Assembly (NCBI RefSeq): GCF_011927665.1
Contig: NZ_JAATJA010000001.1
Location: 973,019 to 1,037,018, forward strand
Direction of reading: 5' to 3'
DNA length: 64,000 nucleotides
DNA from: Desulfobaculum xiamenense
GTDB taxonomy: Bacteria > Desulfobacterota > Desulfovibrionia > Desulfovibrionales > Desulfovibrionaceae
Position numbers and translations under genes: made by a program. This document shows, piece after piece, positions 29,562-39,600 of this stretch; within the stretch, counting starts at the first letter, position 1, and every line of letters begins with the position of its first letter. The notes beneath the pieces are model-generated. The model had not been told where the DNA came from. It ran no database searches and was given only the letters and a program-made list of their open reading frames with translations.

Positions 29562-30947
29562 ATGACCTACGCAACCGCACGAACCATCACCTGCACGATA
29601 CTTGTCGCGCTGCTCACAGCGCTGTCCGGCTGCGCAGGCACGCAGCAGTCCGGGGGGCGCTCCATGTCGCTCATGGAGAAATTCCACGCCGGAAAGCCGC
29701 TCATGGAAGACGCCAAGGCCCCTGCCGCCACAGACGCCGACGCGCCCGAACAGGCCCGCGCACTCACCGAACGTGGCGAGGCCTTCGCAAAAGCGGGGCA
29801 CCCCGAGACGGCGTTCCAATTCTATATGCAGGCCGTGGCGCTCGATCCCACGCTCATGCGCGCGCACCTGCTCAAGGGACTCGTGCTGCTCGATCAGGGG
29901 CTGACGACCGAGGCCATGGCCGAATTCGAAACCGTGCTCAAGGCGGAACCCGACAACGCCGCCGCCCTCGAAGCGGCGGGCATCGTCTACTTCCGCAACG
30001 CGCTCTATGACGAATCCGCCCAGCGCCTCGCGCGGGCCGTGGCCCTCGACCCGGCGCGGCACAACGCCTACGCACATCTGGGCGCCATCCACAACTACCG
30101 TGGAAAGTTCGCCGAAGCGGTGAAGAGCTTCGAACGCGCACTCGAGTTGTCGCCCGACAACTCGGCCGTGCTCAACAATCTGGGCATCACCTACGCGATG
30201 ATGGGCCGCGAGGCCGAGGCCGTCGCCGCCTTCACTGCCGCCATCCGCCACGGCGCGCCCACGCAGCGCACCTACAACAACATGGGGCTGGCACTGGCGC
30301 GCATGGGCCGCTACCGCCAGGCCCTCGAAGCCTTCCGCAACGCAGAGGGCGACGCGGCGGCCTACAACAACCTCGGCTACGTGCAGTTCATGAAGGGCGA
30401 GTACGATGCGGCCATCGCCTGTTTCGAAAAGGCCATCCGCCTCGAACCAAGCTACTACGAACGCGCCAACGAGAACCTCAAGCGCGCCCGCCTCGCGCGG
30501 GAATTCGCCATGGCCTCCACGGCTCCGGCAATCCGCCCGGTCGCCAACGCCACGGCGCAGCCCGAAGGCCTGCCGCTCGGCCTCGCCGCCGCCTCCGCCA
30601 ACGCGGAGATCGTCCAAACCGCGCAGTCCCCGACGCAGCCGAGCGTGCTCACGCCCACGCCCCTCGGCACGCAGCCGGTGTACTCCGTCCACATCTGCTC
30701 GTGGCGCACCAAGAGCAAGGCCAACCACGCCGCTCGCAAGCTGATCCGACAGGGCTATGCGGCCCACGTCAACAAGGCCGACATTCCCGGCAAGGGCACG
30801 TGGTACCGCGTGACAGTCGGCGAATTCATGACCCTCAAGGACGCCCGCGCGCTGGAGCGCAGGCTTCACGACCGCGACGGCTACCGCGAAACGCGCATCA
30901 TGAAGCGCAGTTCGGCCTCCACGGCCGGACACGCGGCCCGCACCTAG
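29562..30947 (+). CDS. tadD: TadD-like TPR lipoprotein with C-terminal SPOR domain
   Basis: 461 residues with lipobox LSGC (Cys24). Residues about 68-310 are tandem TPR repeats, such as TAFQFYMQAVALDPTLMRAH and FAEAVKSFERALELSPDNSA. A linker rich in Ala/Pro/Thr follows. The last about 80 residues form a SPOR peptidoglycan-binding domain (YSVHICSWRTKSKANHAARK then YRVTVGEF). TadD is the pilotin-like TPR lipoprotein of tad systems. The SPOR domain is an extra module that may fix it to denuded septal glycan. Confidence 0.88.
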   Translation: MTYATARTITCTILVALLTALSGCAGTQQSGGRSMSLMEKFHAGKPLMEDAKAPAATDADAPEQARALTERGEAFAKAGHPETAFQFYMQAVALDPTLMRAHLLKGLVLLDQGLTTEAMAEFETVLKAEPDNAAALEAAGIVYFRNALYDESAQRLARAVALDPARHNAYAHLGAIHNYRGKFAEAVKSFERALELSPDNSAVLNNLGITYAMMGREAEAVAAFTAAIRHGAPTQRTYNNMGLALARMGRYRQALEAFRNAEGDAAAYNNLGYVQFMKGEYDAAIACFEKAIRLEPSYYERANENLKRARLAREFAMASTAPAIRPVANATAQPEGLPLGLAAASANAEIVQTAQSPTQPSVLTPTPLGTQPVYSVHICSWRTKSKANHAARKLIRQGYAAHVNKADIPGKGTWYRVTVGEFMTLKDARALERRLHDRDGYRETRIMKRSSASTAGHAART

Positions 30948-30965
30948 AATGAGGAGGCGGACATC

Positions 30966-31355
30966 ATGACCCGAACGCCAACACGTGAACGCGGCATGGC
31001 CGCAGTGGAAATAGCGCTGCTGCTGCCGATTCTGGCCGTACTCGTCTACTGCGTCGTCGAGGGTGGGAACCTGCTCTCGGCCTACACGGACGTGCGCGAA
31101 TGCAGCCGACAGGCCGCTCGCATGATCGCATCAGAGCACGCCCCGCAGGACGCAACGGCACTGGCAAGGGCACTCGCCCCGGACCTCGATCCCGAGCATC
31201 TCACGGCGACGGTCATCCGTGACACATCCACCGACAAAGTCACTGTCGAGGTGAACTATGTCTACCATACCCACTTCAAGGCCCTGCCCTCGTTCGTATC
31301 CTCCGCGGCATCGGCCTACACGCTCGTTGCCCGCACGAGCATGCCGGCGCTGTAG
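30966..31355 (+). CDS. tadE: TadE-like minor pseudopilin
   Basis: 129 residues with N-terminal RERGMAAVEIALLLPILAVL: a basic leader, Gly/Met cleavage region, the conserved glutamate, and a hydrophobic helix as in TadE/TadG. The rest is a short periplasmic domain. Its last 98 bases overlap the downstream tadG gene, read in another frame. Confidence 0.88.
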   Translation: MTRTPTRERGMAAVEIALLLPILAVLVYCVVEGGNLLSAYTDVRECSRQAARMIASEHAPQDATALARALAPDLDPEHLTATVIRDTSTDKVTVEVNYVYHTHFKALPSFVSSAASAYTLVARTSMPAL

Positions 31356-32601
31356 GCGCTTTCTTGCGGACGCGCGCGGCTCGGCGGCAATCTTCATCGC
31401 CGTGGCGCTTCCTGCGCTCCTCGCGCTGGCGGGGCTGGGCATCGATTCGTCGAACCTGTACATGGCCCACTCGCGGCTTCAGGGCGCGGTGGATGCGGCG
31501 GCCCTCGCGGCCAGCCTGCAACTGCCCTACGACCCCGACATGAGCCGGGGGCTGGTGGAACAGGCCGCGCAGGAATACCTGACCGAGAACCACCCCGGCG
31601 CGCAGCTCGTGTCCGTGGCCCCCGGCACGGCCGTGCGCAGCGTGCAGATCACCGCGCGGGCCAAGGTGGACATGATGCTCCTGCCGGTCATCGGCATCGG
31701 CTCCGAGACCATTGAGGCCAAGGCAATGGCGGGCTTCAACAATCTCGAAATCGTCTTCGTCATCGACAACTCGGGCAGTATGGCCGGTGCGCCCATCAAC
31801 GAGACCAACGAAGCGGCGGCGCAGCTCGTCGATCTGGTCATGCCAGACGGCCTGGCCGCGTCCGTGCAGATCGGGCTGGTGCCCTTCCGGGGCAAGGTCC
31901 GCATCCCCGCCAACGTGGACGGCAAGCCCGCCGGATGCCGCAACGCGGACGGCTCCTACAACGACGGCCTGAACAGCGAATACTACGACCGGAAATACCG
32001 CTATCCGTACTATTCGCGGCTTCAGGTGACGTCCGGCACCTGCGACAGCATCCCCTTCACCCACGCCCTCACCCGCGACAAGCAGGAAATCCTAAGCGCC
32101 ATCTACGAGCAGGACGGACGCGGCGACTGGTCCGGCACCGTCATCTCCGAAGGCCTCAAGTGGGGCACGAACGTGCTGACGCCCGAAGCCCCCTTCACGG
32201 AGGGCGACGCCTCGGGCGACATGCGCAAGATTCTCATCCTACTCACCGACGGAGACACCGAGGACGGCATGTGCGGCGGCTCGCACGCCGTGTCCTACAC
32301 GCCAAACAACTACTGGACCAACGCCTACTACGGCATGCTCGACATGGACGCCCACTGCGAGAACCAGGGCCGCCTGAACGAGGATATGCTGAAGGAAGCG
32401 GTCAAGGCCAAGGCGGCGGGCATCGAGATATTCTGCATCCGCTACGGCGTGTCGGACTACGAGGACGTCCGCCTGCTCAAGGAGGTCGCCTCCAGCACCC
32501 CCGGCACGGACGACCACTACTTCGACGCCCCCTCGCCCTACGACATCGGGGACATCTTCAAGAAGATCGGACGTCAGCTCGGCTGGCGGCTGCTCCAGTA
32601 G
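31258..32601 (+). CDS. tadG: TadG-like protein with von Willebrand A domain
   Basis: 447 residues. ATG 31258 has a GAGGTG ribosome site four bases upstream, inside tadE; the only other start near the TadG-type leader is a TTG with no ribosome site, so I keep the long overlap. The N-terminus has a basic leader and FLADARGSAAIFIAVALPAL, the TadG pseudopilin-like helix (about 36-60). A vWA domain begins near 163 with the MIDAS motif DNSGS (170-174) and LLTDGDTEDG further on. It is probably a tip or surface adhesin component of the tad pilus. Confidence 0.87.
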   Translation: MSTIPTSRPCPRSYPPRHRPTRSLPARACRRCRRFLADARGSAAIFIAVALPALLALAGLGIDSSNLYMAHSRLQGAVDAAALAASLQLPYDPDMSRGLVEQAAQEYLTENHPGAQLVSVAPGTAVRSVQITARAKVDMMLLPVIGIGSETIEAKAMAGFNNLEIVFVIDNSGSMAGAPINETNEAAAQLVDLVMPDGLAASVQIGLVPFRGKVRIPANVDGKPAGCRNADGSYNDGLNSEYYDRKYRYPYYSRLQVTSGTCDSIPFTHALTRDKQEILSAIYEQDGRGDWSGTVISEGLKWGTNVLTPEAPFTEGDASGDMRKILILLTDGDTEDGMCGGSHAVSYTPNNYWTNAYYGMLDMDAHCENQGRLNEDMLKEAVKAKAAGIEIFCIRYGVSDYEDVRLLKEVASSTPGTDDHYFDAPSPYDIGDIFKKIGRQLGWRLLQ

Positions 32602-32613
32602 ACGGAGGACAGC

Positions 32614-33135
32614 ATGCGATACGCACACGCGCCACAGGCCACGACATCGCGCCATGGCGGACGCCGGGGCATCTCGGCGGTGGAATTCGCCCTCATTCTG
32701 CCGGTTGTTCTCGGGCTGGTGATGGTCGTGGTGGAGCTTGGCAACGTCTATTTCACGCAGGCGACGCTGACCAAGGCCGCCACTGGCGGCGCTCGGCTGG
32801 CAGTGACGGGACAGGGAGACATGGAGGGCGATCGGCTCGACCGCATCCGCGCCCGCGTGCGCGAACTTTCCGACGTGCTGGACCTGCCGCAGCCGGAAGG
32901 AGCCATCGAAATCATGATCCGCAGTTGGGACAACGCCTACGGCTCGGGCACGCCCGAGGAAGGCGACCCCGGCAGGCCGTGCGAGATGGTGGAGGTGGAG
33001 GTGCGCTGTCCGTACCGTCCCCTAACACCGCTCATCGGCGGCGCACTGACCGGGGACCTCGTGCTGTCCGGACACCGGCGCATGGTCAACGAACCGTGGC
33101 AGCCCTGCGAATTCAAAACCGCTTCGGCTCAATAA
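32614..33135 (+). CDS. Second TadE/TadF-like minor pseudopilin
   Basis: 173 residues behind GGAGGAC. RRGISAVEFALILPVVLGLV has the pseudopilin leader and glutamate at the expected place, followed by a 130-residue periplasmic domain. Together with the gene at 30966 it gives the usual pair of TadE/TadF proteins flanking TadG. It ends the tad locus. Its stop overlaps the stop of the convergent sulfotransferase-like gene by seven bases, with no terminator between them. Confidence 0.85.
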   Translation: MRYAHAPQATTSRHGGRRGISAVEFALILPVVLGLVMVVVELGNVYFTQATLTKAATGGARLAVTGQGDMEGDRLDRIRARVRELSDVLDLPQPEGAIEIMIRSWDNAYGSGTPEEGDPGRPCEMVEVEVRCPYRPLTPLIGGALTGDLVLSGHRRMVNEPWQPCEFKTASAQ

Positions 33136-34049
33136 CCGTAGCGCCGGGCAAGGGGAAAGGTGACCGTACGCGTAAAGACGGCAAGGAACGTGGGAAGCGC
33201 GGTCTTCCAGCGCTCGTCGAGGCGAATGCCGCCCGCGCCCTGCCGCATGGCATTGCCGGACACGCCGTGATTGCCCTCGCGAAAGTCGAGCCGCACGTCC
33301 CGCGCAGGCACCCCGAGCCAGTCGAGAAGCCCCGCAATCGTCTCTACAGGATGCGAGGCGAGATCCTCATACCGCACGAGGCGCGAATGGCCCTCGGTCA
33401 CATCCCTGCGGCAGACCTGCGAAATGAGCGCGTTCTCGACCAGCCAGCGCGCGCTCATGCGCACGGCGCAACGAAGGCGCGACAGACCGGCCAACCGGGA
33501 AACCTTGGAATACACGAACGCACGGGGATCCTTGACCAGATGAATGACGCGCAGGTCGAACAGCCCGGACCGGGCGAGCCACAGCAGGCGATAGACGTCC
33601 TTGGACGCATCGACGATCCACGGTACGTCCTCGCCGCGCAGCACCTGCGCCGCTTCGCGGACCTTTGCCAGCACGGCGCGGTTGTCCTGCCCATACCGGC
33701 GCATATCGTCACGCCGCGCGGGCTGGTCCGCCGCCGCACCGCGCAGGATGGAGCGCACCTCGCCCAGGCGCAGCACCCTGCCGTAGCCTGCCGCGTCGCG
33801 AAAGCGCCCGATGCGCTCCGGGGCCAATTCATCACCCGTCGCAGCGGCGATGCCGCTCCAGAACGGACAGCGCGCCACGACCTCGCCGCAGCCGCAGGGA
33901 GTCTTGCCGCGCTTCATCTCGAAGGGCAGCAGGTGGAATTCGCCCACACTCCACAGCCCCGGCTGCGCACCAAGCAGCATGTCGAGCAACGTGGAGCCGG
34001 AACGCCCACTGCTCGCCACGTACACCAACGCGAATCTCTCCTGCCCCAT
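33129..34049 (-). CDS. Sulfotransferase family protein
   Basis: 306 residues from ATG 34049, preceded by GGGAGG; longer readings to 34262 lack a ribosome site. The 5'-phosphosulfate-binding loop SSGRSGSTLLD (13-23) and the 3'-phosphate-binding region VIHLVKDPRAFVYSK mark a PAPS-dependent sulfotransferase. A Cys-rich patch (CGCGEVVARCPFW) lies between. Such enzymes sulfate carbohydrates or other small acceptors. It is transcribed toward the tad locus, so sulfation of a surface glycan is possible but unproven. Confidence 0.85.
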   Translation of the reverse strand: MGQERFALVYVASSGRSGSTLLDMLLGAQPGLWSVGEFHLLPFEMKRGKTPCGCGEVVARCPFWSGIAAATGDELAPERIGRFRDAAGYGRVLRLGEVRSILRGAAADQPARRDDMRRYGQDNRAVLAKVREAAQVLRGEDVPWIVDASKDVYRLLWLARSGLFDLRVIHLVKDPRAFVYSKVSRLAGLSRLRCAVRMSARWLVENALISQVCRRDVTEGHSRLVRYEDLASHPVETIAGLLDWLGVPARDVRLDFREGNHGVSGNAMRQGAGGIRLDERWKTALPTFLAVFTRTVTFPLARRYGY

Positions 34050-34233
34050 CGAAACCTCCCGCACGAAACGCGATGCCCCATCATCAAGCGTACGTTCGGG
34101 CCAAGCCGCCGTCAAACCTTCGCGGCGTTTTACGCGTGAACGGGCTTCTGCTATGACCATCACACGGGAAGCGACACCCGCACAAGGCCCACACCGGGCA
34201 CCTTGGAAGGCAACCCGCCACACAGAGGAATCC

Positions 34234-36531
34234 ATGCGCACCCGCTTCAGCCTGCTCTTCATCTCCGATTCCGAGGAAACCCCGAACCGCCTCGCCCTCG
34301 CTCTTTCCGCACAAGGGCTCGAACCGGCCTACAGCATGGTCGGCTCACCCCTTGCCCTGTCCACGGCGCTGGCCGACGAACCATGGGACATCGTCGTTGC
34401 CGACCCGGACCAGCCCGGCATGCCGTGGCACGAGAGCCTCGCCATCACCCGCACCGCACGCGAGCACACGCCCTTCATCCTGCTGGCGGAAATGCCCGAT
34501 CCGGACCGGGCCGCGCGCTGCATCGCTGGCGGCGCGGACGATTTCGTCACCCTCGACGACTGGGGCCTCGCCCCGGCGTTCCGCCGCGCATTGCAGCAGG
34601 GCCAGCGCCTGCGCGCACTGGCGCGAAGCCTTGCTGAACACCGTCACAACGAGGAAAAATTCCGCAAGGTCATCGAGGATTCCATGGTCGGCATGTTCCG
34701 CTGCACACCATGGGGACGGCTGACCAGCTTCAATCCGGCCTTCGCCCGCATCCTCGGTTACAAATCGCAGGACGCGTTCCGCGAGCGGCTGGCCCAAGGT
34801 GCCCCCACCATGCACATCAGCGATGACTCGCTGGAGGTCATGCTGAATAGTGTGCAGGAGCGCAACCACCTCACGGACTTCGAAACCCGCATCCGCCGCT
34901 CGGACGGGCGCTCCATCTGGGTATCGCTCTCCGCACGCGCGGTGCGCGGGGAATCCGGCGAGCTGTCCGCCATAGAAGGCACCATAGAGGACATCGACCG
35001 CCGCAAATCCGTCGAGGGCATGATCATCCGCGCAAAGCAGGAATGGGAACGCACCTTCGACAGCGTCCCGGACATCATCGTCATCCTCGACAGCGAGTTC
35101 GCGATCCGCCGCATGAACATGACCCTCGCCAGCCGTCTGGGGCTGCATCCCAAGGACGCCGTCGGTCGCCCATGCAGCGAACTCTTCGGCATCACTCCCG
35201 TAGGCGGCGACATCTGCCAGCGCATCAAGGCCATGGCCCACGGCGAAGGCGACGCCATCGAGATGGAAATTCCCAGCCTCGACGGCGTGTTTCTCGTCAC
35301 AGTCTCACCGTTCCACGTCGATACGACGGAGGACAGCGAGGCCGACGGCATCGTGCTCGTCGCGCACGACATCAGCAGCCGCAAGCAACTCGAAGCGCAG
35401 TTGCGCCAATCCCAGAAGCTGGAGGCCATCGGCACGCTGGCGGGCGGCATCGCCCACGATTTCAACAACATTCTCGGCGTGATCATGGGCTACGCGGAAA
35501 TGACGCTGGAATCCTCGCCCGAGGGCAGCGCGGCCGAACGACGGCTCACCGAGATTCTCAACGCGGGCAAACGCGCGCGCGATCTCATCCACCAGATTCT
35601 CACCTTCAGCAGGCAGGAGGAGCCGGACCTCAAGCCCCTCGCCCTCGACAGCGTCATCAAGGAAGTCGGCAAGATGCTTCGGGCCTCGCTGCCGTCCAAC
35701 ATCGACATCATCACCCACCTCGCGCCGGAAGCCGGAGCGGTGATGGCCAACCTGAGCCAGATTCATCAGGTGCTCATGAACCTGTGCACCAACGCGGCCC
35801 ACGCCATGCGCGAAAACGGCGGCACGCTCTCCATCGCCCTGCACGAGACGACGCTTCCCGCCGAAGGCGACAGGCCCACGCGGCGCGCCGTGCGCCTCTC
35901 CGTGTCCGACACTGGGCACGGCATTCCCGCCGACATCATCGACAACGTCTTCGACCCGTTCTTCACCACCAAGAAGCCAGATGAAGGCACCGGAATGGGG
36001 CTAGCCATGGTTCACGGCATCGTCAACAGCCACGGCGGCAACGTGCGCGTCGAGTCCTCCCCCGGACAGGGGGCGGCCTTCCACGTCACCCTGCCCGTGG
36101 CCGAACAGGAGCCCGTCGCCATGGGCGAGACTATCCCCCCAGCCATCGGCGGCAAGGGGCGCGCACTGTTCGTGGATGACGAACGCGCCCTCGCGGCCAT
36201 TGGCGGCGAAATGCTCGAAAGCCTCGGGTTCTCTCCCGTGGTCGAAACGGACAGTCGCCGCGCGCTCGAGATCTTCCGAAGAAATCCGCAGTCCTTCTCA
36301 CTGGTCATCACGGACCAGACCATGCCCGGACTCTCCGGACAGCGGCTGGCCCGCGAAATCCTCGCCCTGCGCCCAGACATCCCCATCATCGTCTGCACCG
36401 GCTACTCGGCGGACATGAGCGCCGAACAGGCCCGCGAGATGGGCATCCGGGGCTTTCTACTCAAACCGGTGCTCAAGCGCGACCTCGCGGCCTGCATCCA
36501 CGCCGCCATGGGCGAACCGCAAGCAGACTGA
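34234..36531 (+). CDS. Hybrid sensor histidine kinase with two receiver domains and two PAS domains
   Basis: 765 residues from ATG 34234 (AGAGGAATCC upstream). An N-terminal receiver-like domain has Asp57 in VVADPDQPGMPW. Two PAS domains follow (RKVIEDSMVGMFRCTPWG; ERTFDSVPDIIVILD). The HisKA has His408 in GGIAHDFNNILG, and the ATPase has DTGHGIP and EGTGMGLAMVHGIV. A C-terminal receiver carries Asp694 in VITDQTMPGLSG. No membrane helix, so it is a cytoplasmic sensor feeding a phosphorelay. No response regulator gene with an output domain is adjacent. It is divergent from the sulfotransferase gene. Confidence 0.92.
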   Translation: MRTRFSLLFISDSEETPNRLALALSAQGLEPAYSMVGSPLALSTALADEPWDIVVADPDQPGMPWHESLAITRTAREHTPFILLAEMPDPDRAARCIAGGADDFVTLDDWGLAPAFRRALQQGQRLRALARSLAEHRHNEEKFRKVIEDSMVGMFRCTPWGRLTSFNPAFARILGYKSQDAFRERLAQGAPTMHISDDSLEVMLNSVQERNHLTDFETRIRRSDGRSIWVSLSARAVRGESGELSAIEGTIEDIDRRKSVEGMIIRAKQEWERTFDSVPDIIVILDSEFAIRRMNMTLASRLGLHPKDAVGRPCSELFGITPVGGDICQRIKAMAHGEGDAIEMEIPSLDGVFLVTVSPFHVDTTEDSEADGIVLVAHDISSRKQLEAQLRQSQKLEAIGTLAGGIAHDFNNILGVIMGYAEMTLESSPEGSAAERRLTEILNAGKRARDLIHQILTFSRQEEPDLKPLALDSVIKEVGKMLRASLPSNIDIITHLAPEAGAVMANLSQIHQVLMNLCTNAAHAMRENGGTLSIALHETTLPAEGDRPTRRAVRLSVSDTGHGIPADIIDNVFDPFFTTKKPDEGTGMGLAMVHGIVNSHGGNVRVESSPGQGAAFHVTLPVAEQEPVAMGETIPPAIGGKGRALFVDDERALAAIGGEMLESLGFSPVVETDSRRALEIFRRNPQSFSLVITDQTMPGLSGQRLAREILALRPDIPIIVCTGYSADMSAEQAREMGIRGFLLKPVLKRDLAACIHAAMGEPQAD

Positions 36532-36563
36532 CCACACGCCGCGCCGGGCATACCCACAAAAAA

Positions 36564-36591
36564 ACGGGCCGGGAGTTGTCTCCCGGCCCGT
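36564..36591. terminator. Bidirectional terminator between hybrid kinase and RTX adhesin
   Basis: Perfect 12-base stem (36564-36575 with 36580-36591), loop TTGT. A run of A on the left gives a T-tract for the minus-strand adhesin transcript; the plus side reads CGTATTT. Confidence 0.85.
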
Positions 36592-36624
36592 CGTATTTCG
36601 TGATCGCGCGCCCGCTGCCGGGCG

Positions 36625-39600
36625 TCATCCCATGGCGGTAACGATATGGATATCGTCCGCCGTGAGCTCAAGTCCACCCGAATTGGAACAGATGGCCGTT
36701 GCACCGCCTGCGGTGTTCGTGCCATCCGCATCGTAGTAGAGCGTGGTGTCGTCGAGCACGAAGCAGGGACCATCCACGTCGCCACTTAAACCGGGGTCGT
36801 AGGTGCCGTCCACATTCACGAACTTCGCGACGTTGAGCGCGCCTTCGGGAAGACCGAACGCGCTGGCGAGGAATTCCAAAACGTCCTCGCCGGACGAGAA
36901 ATACTCCAGCATATCCCCACCATCCGCGATATCGCCGTAGAAGAAAGTATCCGCCCCCTCCCCGCCGTCGAGGGTATCCGCTCCGGCTCCGCCAACGAGA
37001 AGGTCGTTGCCGTCTCGGCCCATCAGCCTATTGTTCGCATCGTTGCCGACCAGCACGTCATCGAAGTTGGAGCCATCCGCATGTTCGATGCTCACGAGGT
37101 AGTCGTTACCGTCCGCTCCCGTGGAATAGCCCTCGCCGCCGTGCAGGCCGTCGAAATCGTAGAGGTAGACCTGCACGCCGCCGTCGGCATCGCCATAATC
37201 GGCGGTATCGTTCTGCAAGCCCTCATGACCCACGAGGGAATCGTCGCCCTTGTTGCCCCGGAACCACGTGCCAAGGTCGGTCTGAACGTCCGAACCGTAG
37301 ATGGTGTCGCCCAGTTCGGTACCGATGACGTCGGTAATGCCTTCCAACGTGTCCGTATCGTACCAGCCGTCCTGGGCGGTATGCGCTTCCAGTCCGTCCC
37401 GCACCTCGCTGGTCAGGTTCACCTTGACGCCGTTGTGCACCTCGTAATCGGGAAGGCCCTCGAAGGAGACCTCGTAGGATTTGTCCATGTCTCCGCCGCG
37501 CCCGTGCCCACGAATGAAATCATGACCCCCGAGGCCCATCGCGTAGCCGTTCAGGTTTTCGGACAACACGAGGGTGTCGTCATTGAAGGAGCCGATGACG
37601 CCGCTCATGCCCGAAAAGACGTCCGTACCGCCTTCGCCGTCGGAACCGGTGTGAGAGTCCTGCGTGATGCCGCCGATGGTGACGTTCTGTTCGCTGAGGT
37701 TCACGAACACGCCGCCGCTGGATTCTATGTATGCGACTTCGCAACTGCCGCCGTCGCCGTTATTGCCGGTGTAGGTGTCGTTCCCCTGACCGCCCATGAA
37801 GCAGACGTCATCCCCACTACTTCCGGCGAGGAAGCTGTCGTTGCCAACGGTACCAACGAACATTTCGACGCCAGCCACAGTGTCGGTCCCCGATGCTGTG
37901 ACGACACGTCCGTCCACGAGATTCACGGAAATGGTGTCCGTCTCCGCCGAGTAGTCGAGCCAGTCCCAGCCCTCGCCGCCGTCGATGGAATCGCCCCCCT
38001 CGCCGCCGATGATGGTGTCGTCCCCGGCGTCGCCGTACAGGCTATCGTCTCCAGCACCGCCGTCGATCAGGTCATTGCCATCGTCGCCCTGAACCTTGTC
38101 GTTGCCGCCGCGAGCCTCGATCCTGTTGGCCCCCACAGTACCGTATACCGTATCGTCATGATTCGAACCGCGGACGTCCTCAATGCTCACGAGGGTATCA
38201 TTGCCATCGGCACCCTCGGCAACGCCATCAGCCAGATCCACCAACACGCCACCCGTGGCATGCTTGAAATCAACGCGGTCCTGTCCTTCCCCGCCGTCGA
38301 TGTAGTCGTCGCCAATGCCGCCACGGAACGTGTTGTCCCGGTCGTCGCCGCGGAATGTGTCGTTGTAGTCCGTGCCGTAGACGCCCTCGATATTCTTGAG
38401 GGTATCCGTTCCCTCGGCGGCGTAGGCGAGGCCATACTCGCCATCGAGTCCCGCATCCAGATTCACAAACACCGCACCGACGCTGCTGGCATAGGAAACG
38501 GCGTCGTAGCCGCTCTTGCCGTCGATCAGGTCCGCGCCGCCGCGTCCGTCGAACCATTCGCCATCGGGGTTCTCGCCGCCAATCAGGGTATCGTCGAATT
38601 CCGAGCCCTCAATGTTCGAAACGCCCCACAGCGTATCGGTCTCGTCCACGGTACCGTTGCCATCGAGATCGCGGGTGGCCAGTCCATCGTTCGAAGAGAG
38701 GTCAACCTGTACGCCCACTTCGCTGTGCCGGTAGGTAACCATGACGTCCTCGGCGGCGGTGCCGTCGTACACATCGTTGCCAAGGCCGCCCTCAAAGACG
38801 TAGGTGACCGCGTCCTCTCCGGCGGTGAAGGTGTCATCAAAACGCGAACCCACCGCACCATCGATGCCGAGGAGCGTATCGGTATCGTCACCGGTGGTGG
38901 CCGTTCCGGCTTGCAGATCCACGTTCACGCCCTGGCTGGCGTCGGTGTACATAACCACGTCAGTGCCGTCGTCAGAGAGCAGCGTCTCGCCCCCATTGTC
39001 CACAATCCTTCCGCCGCACAGGAAGTCGCTCCCCGCCCCGCCGTCGAGAGAGTCGTCCCCCTCGTCGCCATGCAGGATATCGCTCCCCGCGCCGCCATCG
39101 AGATAGTCGTCGCCCTCCTCGCCCTTGAGGGTGTCGTCTCCTCCGCGCCCGAGCATGTAGTCGGCGTCATCCATGCCATGCATATTGTCGGGGTCATCAA
39201 CGAGCACTCTCATATCCTGCACCGCAGGCATGGTGCCGTCGTCGAGCATGATATTCGCCGCGCTTAAGTCAACGCCGGTCCCGATGTTCGGCAGCGTGGC
39301 GATGAGCACGCCATTCGAATATTCAGAGGAATAGAAGTACAGAGCCTTCTCGCCGGAAACCCACACGAAGCCCACGCCCCCGCCGTCGTCGAAGACGGGA
39401 GATGTGGGCCTATCGGCCTGCGAGAGGAAATTCGCGTCCAGCAGTTCGTTGGAATAGTTCAACCCGAAGGCCGAGGAGTCGAAGCGGAAGAAATCGTCAT
39501 TCGCGCTGAAGTCGGAAATCGTATCGCCGCCGTCGGCCGGAGAGGCGTAGATGAACCAGTCCGCACCGCCACCGCCGACCAGCTCGTCCGCTCCGCCACC

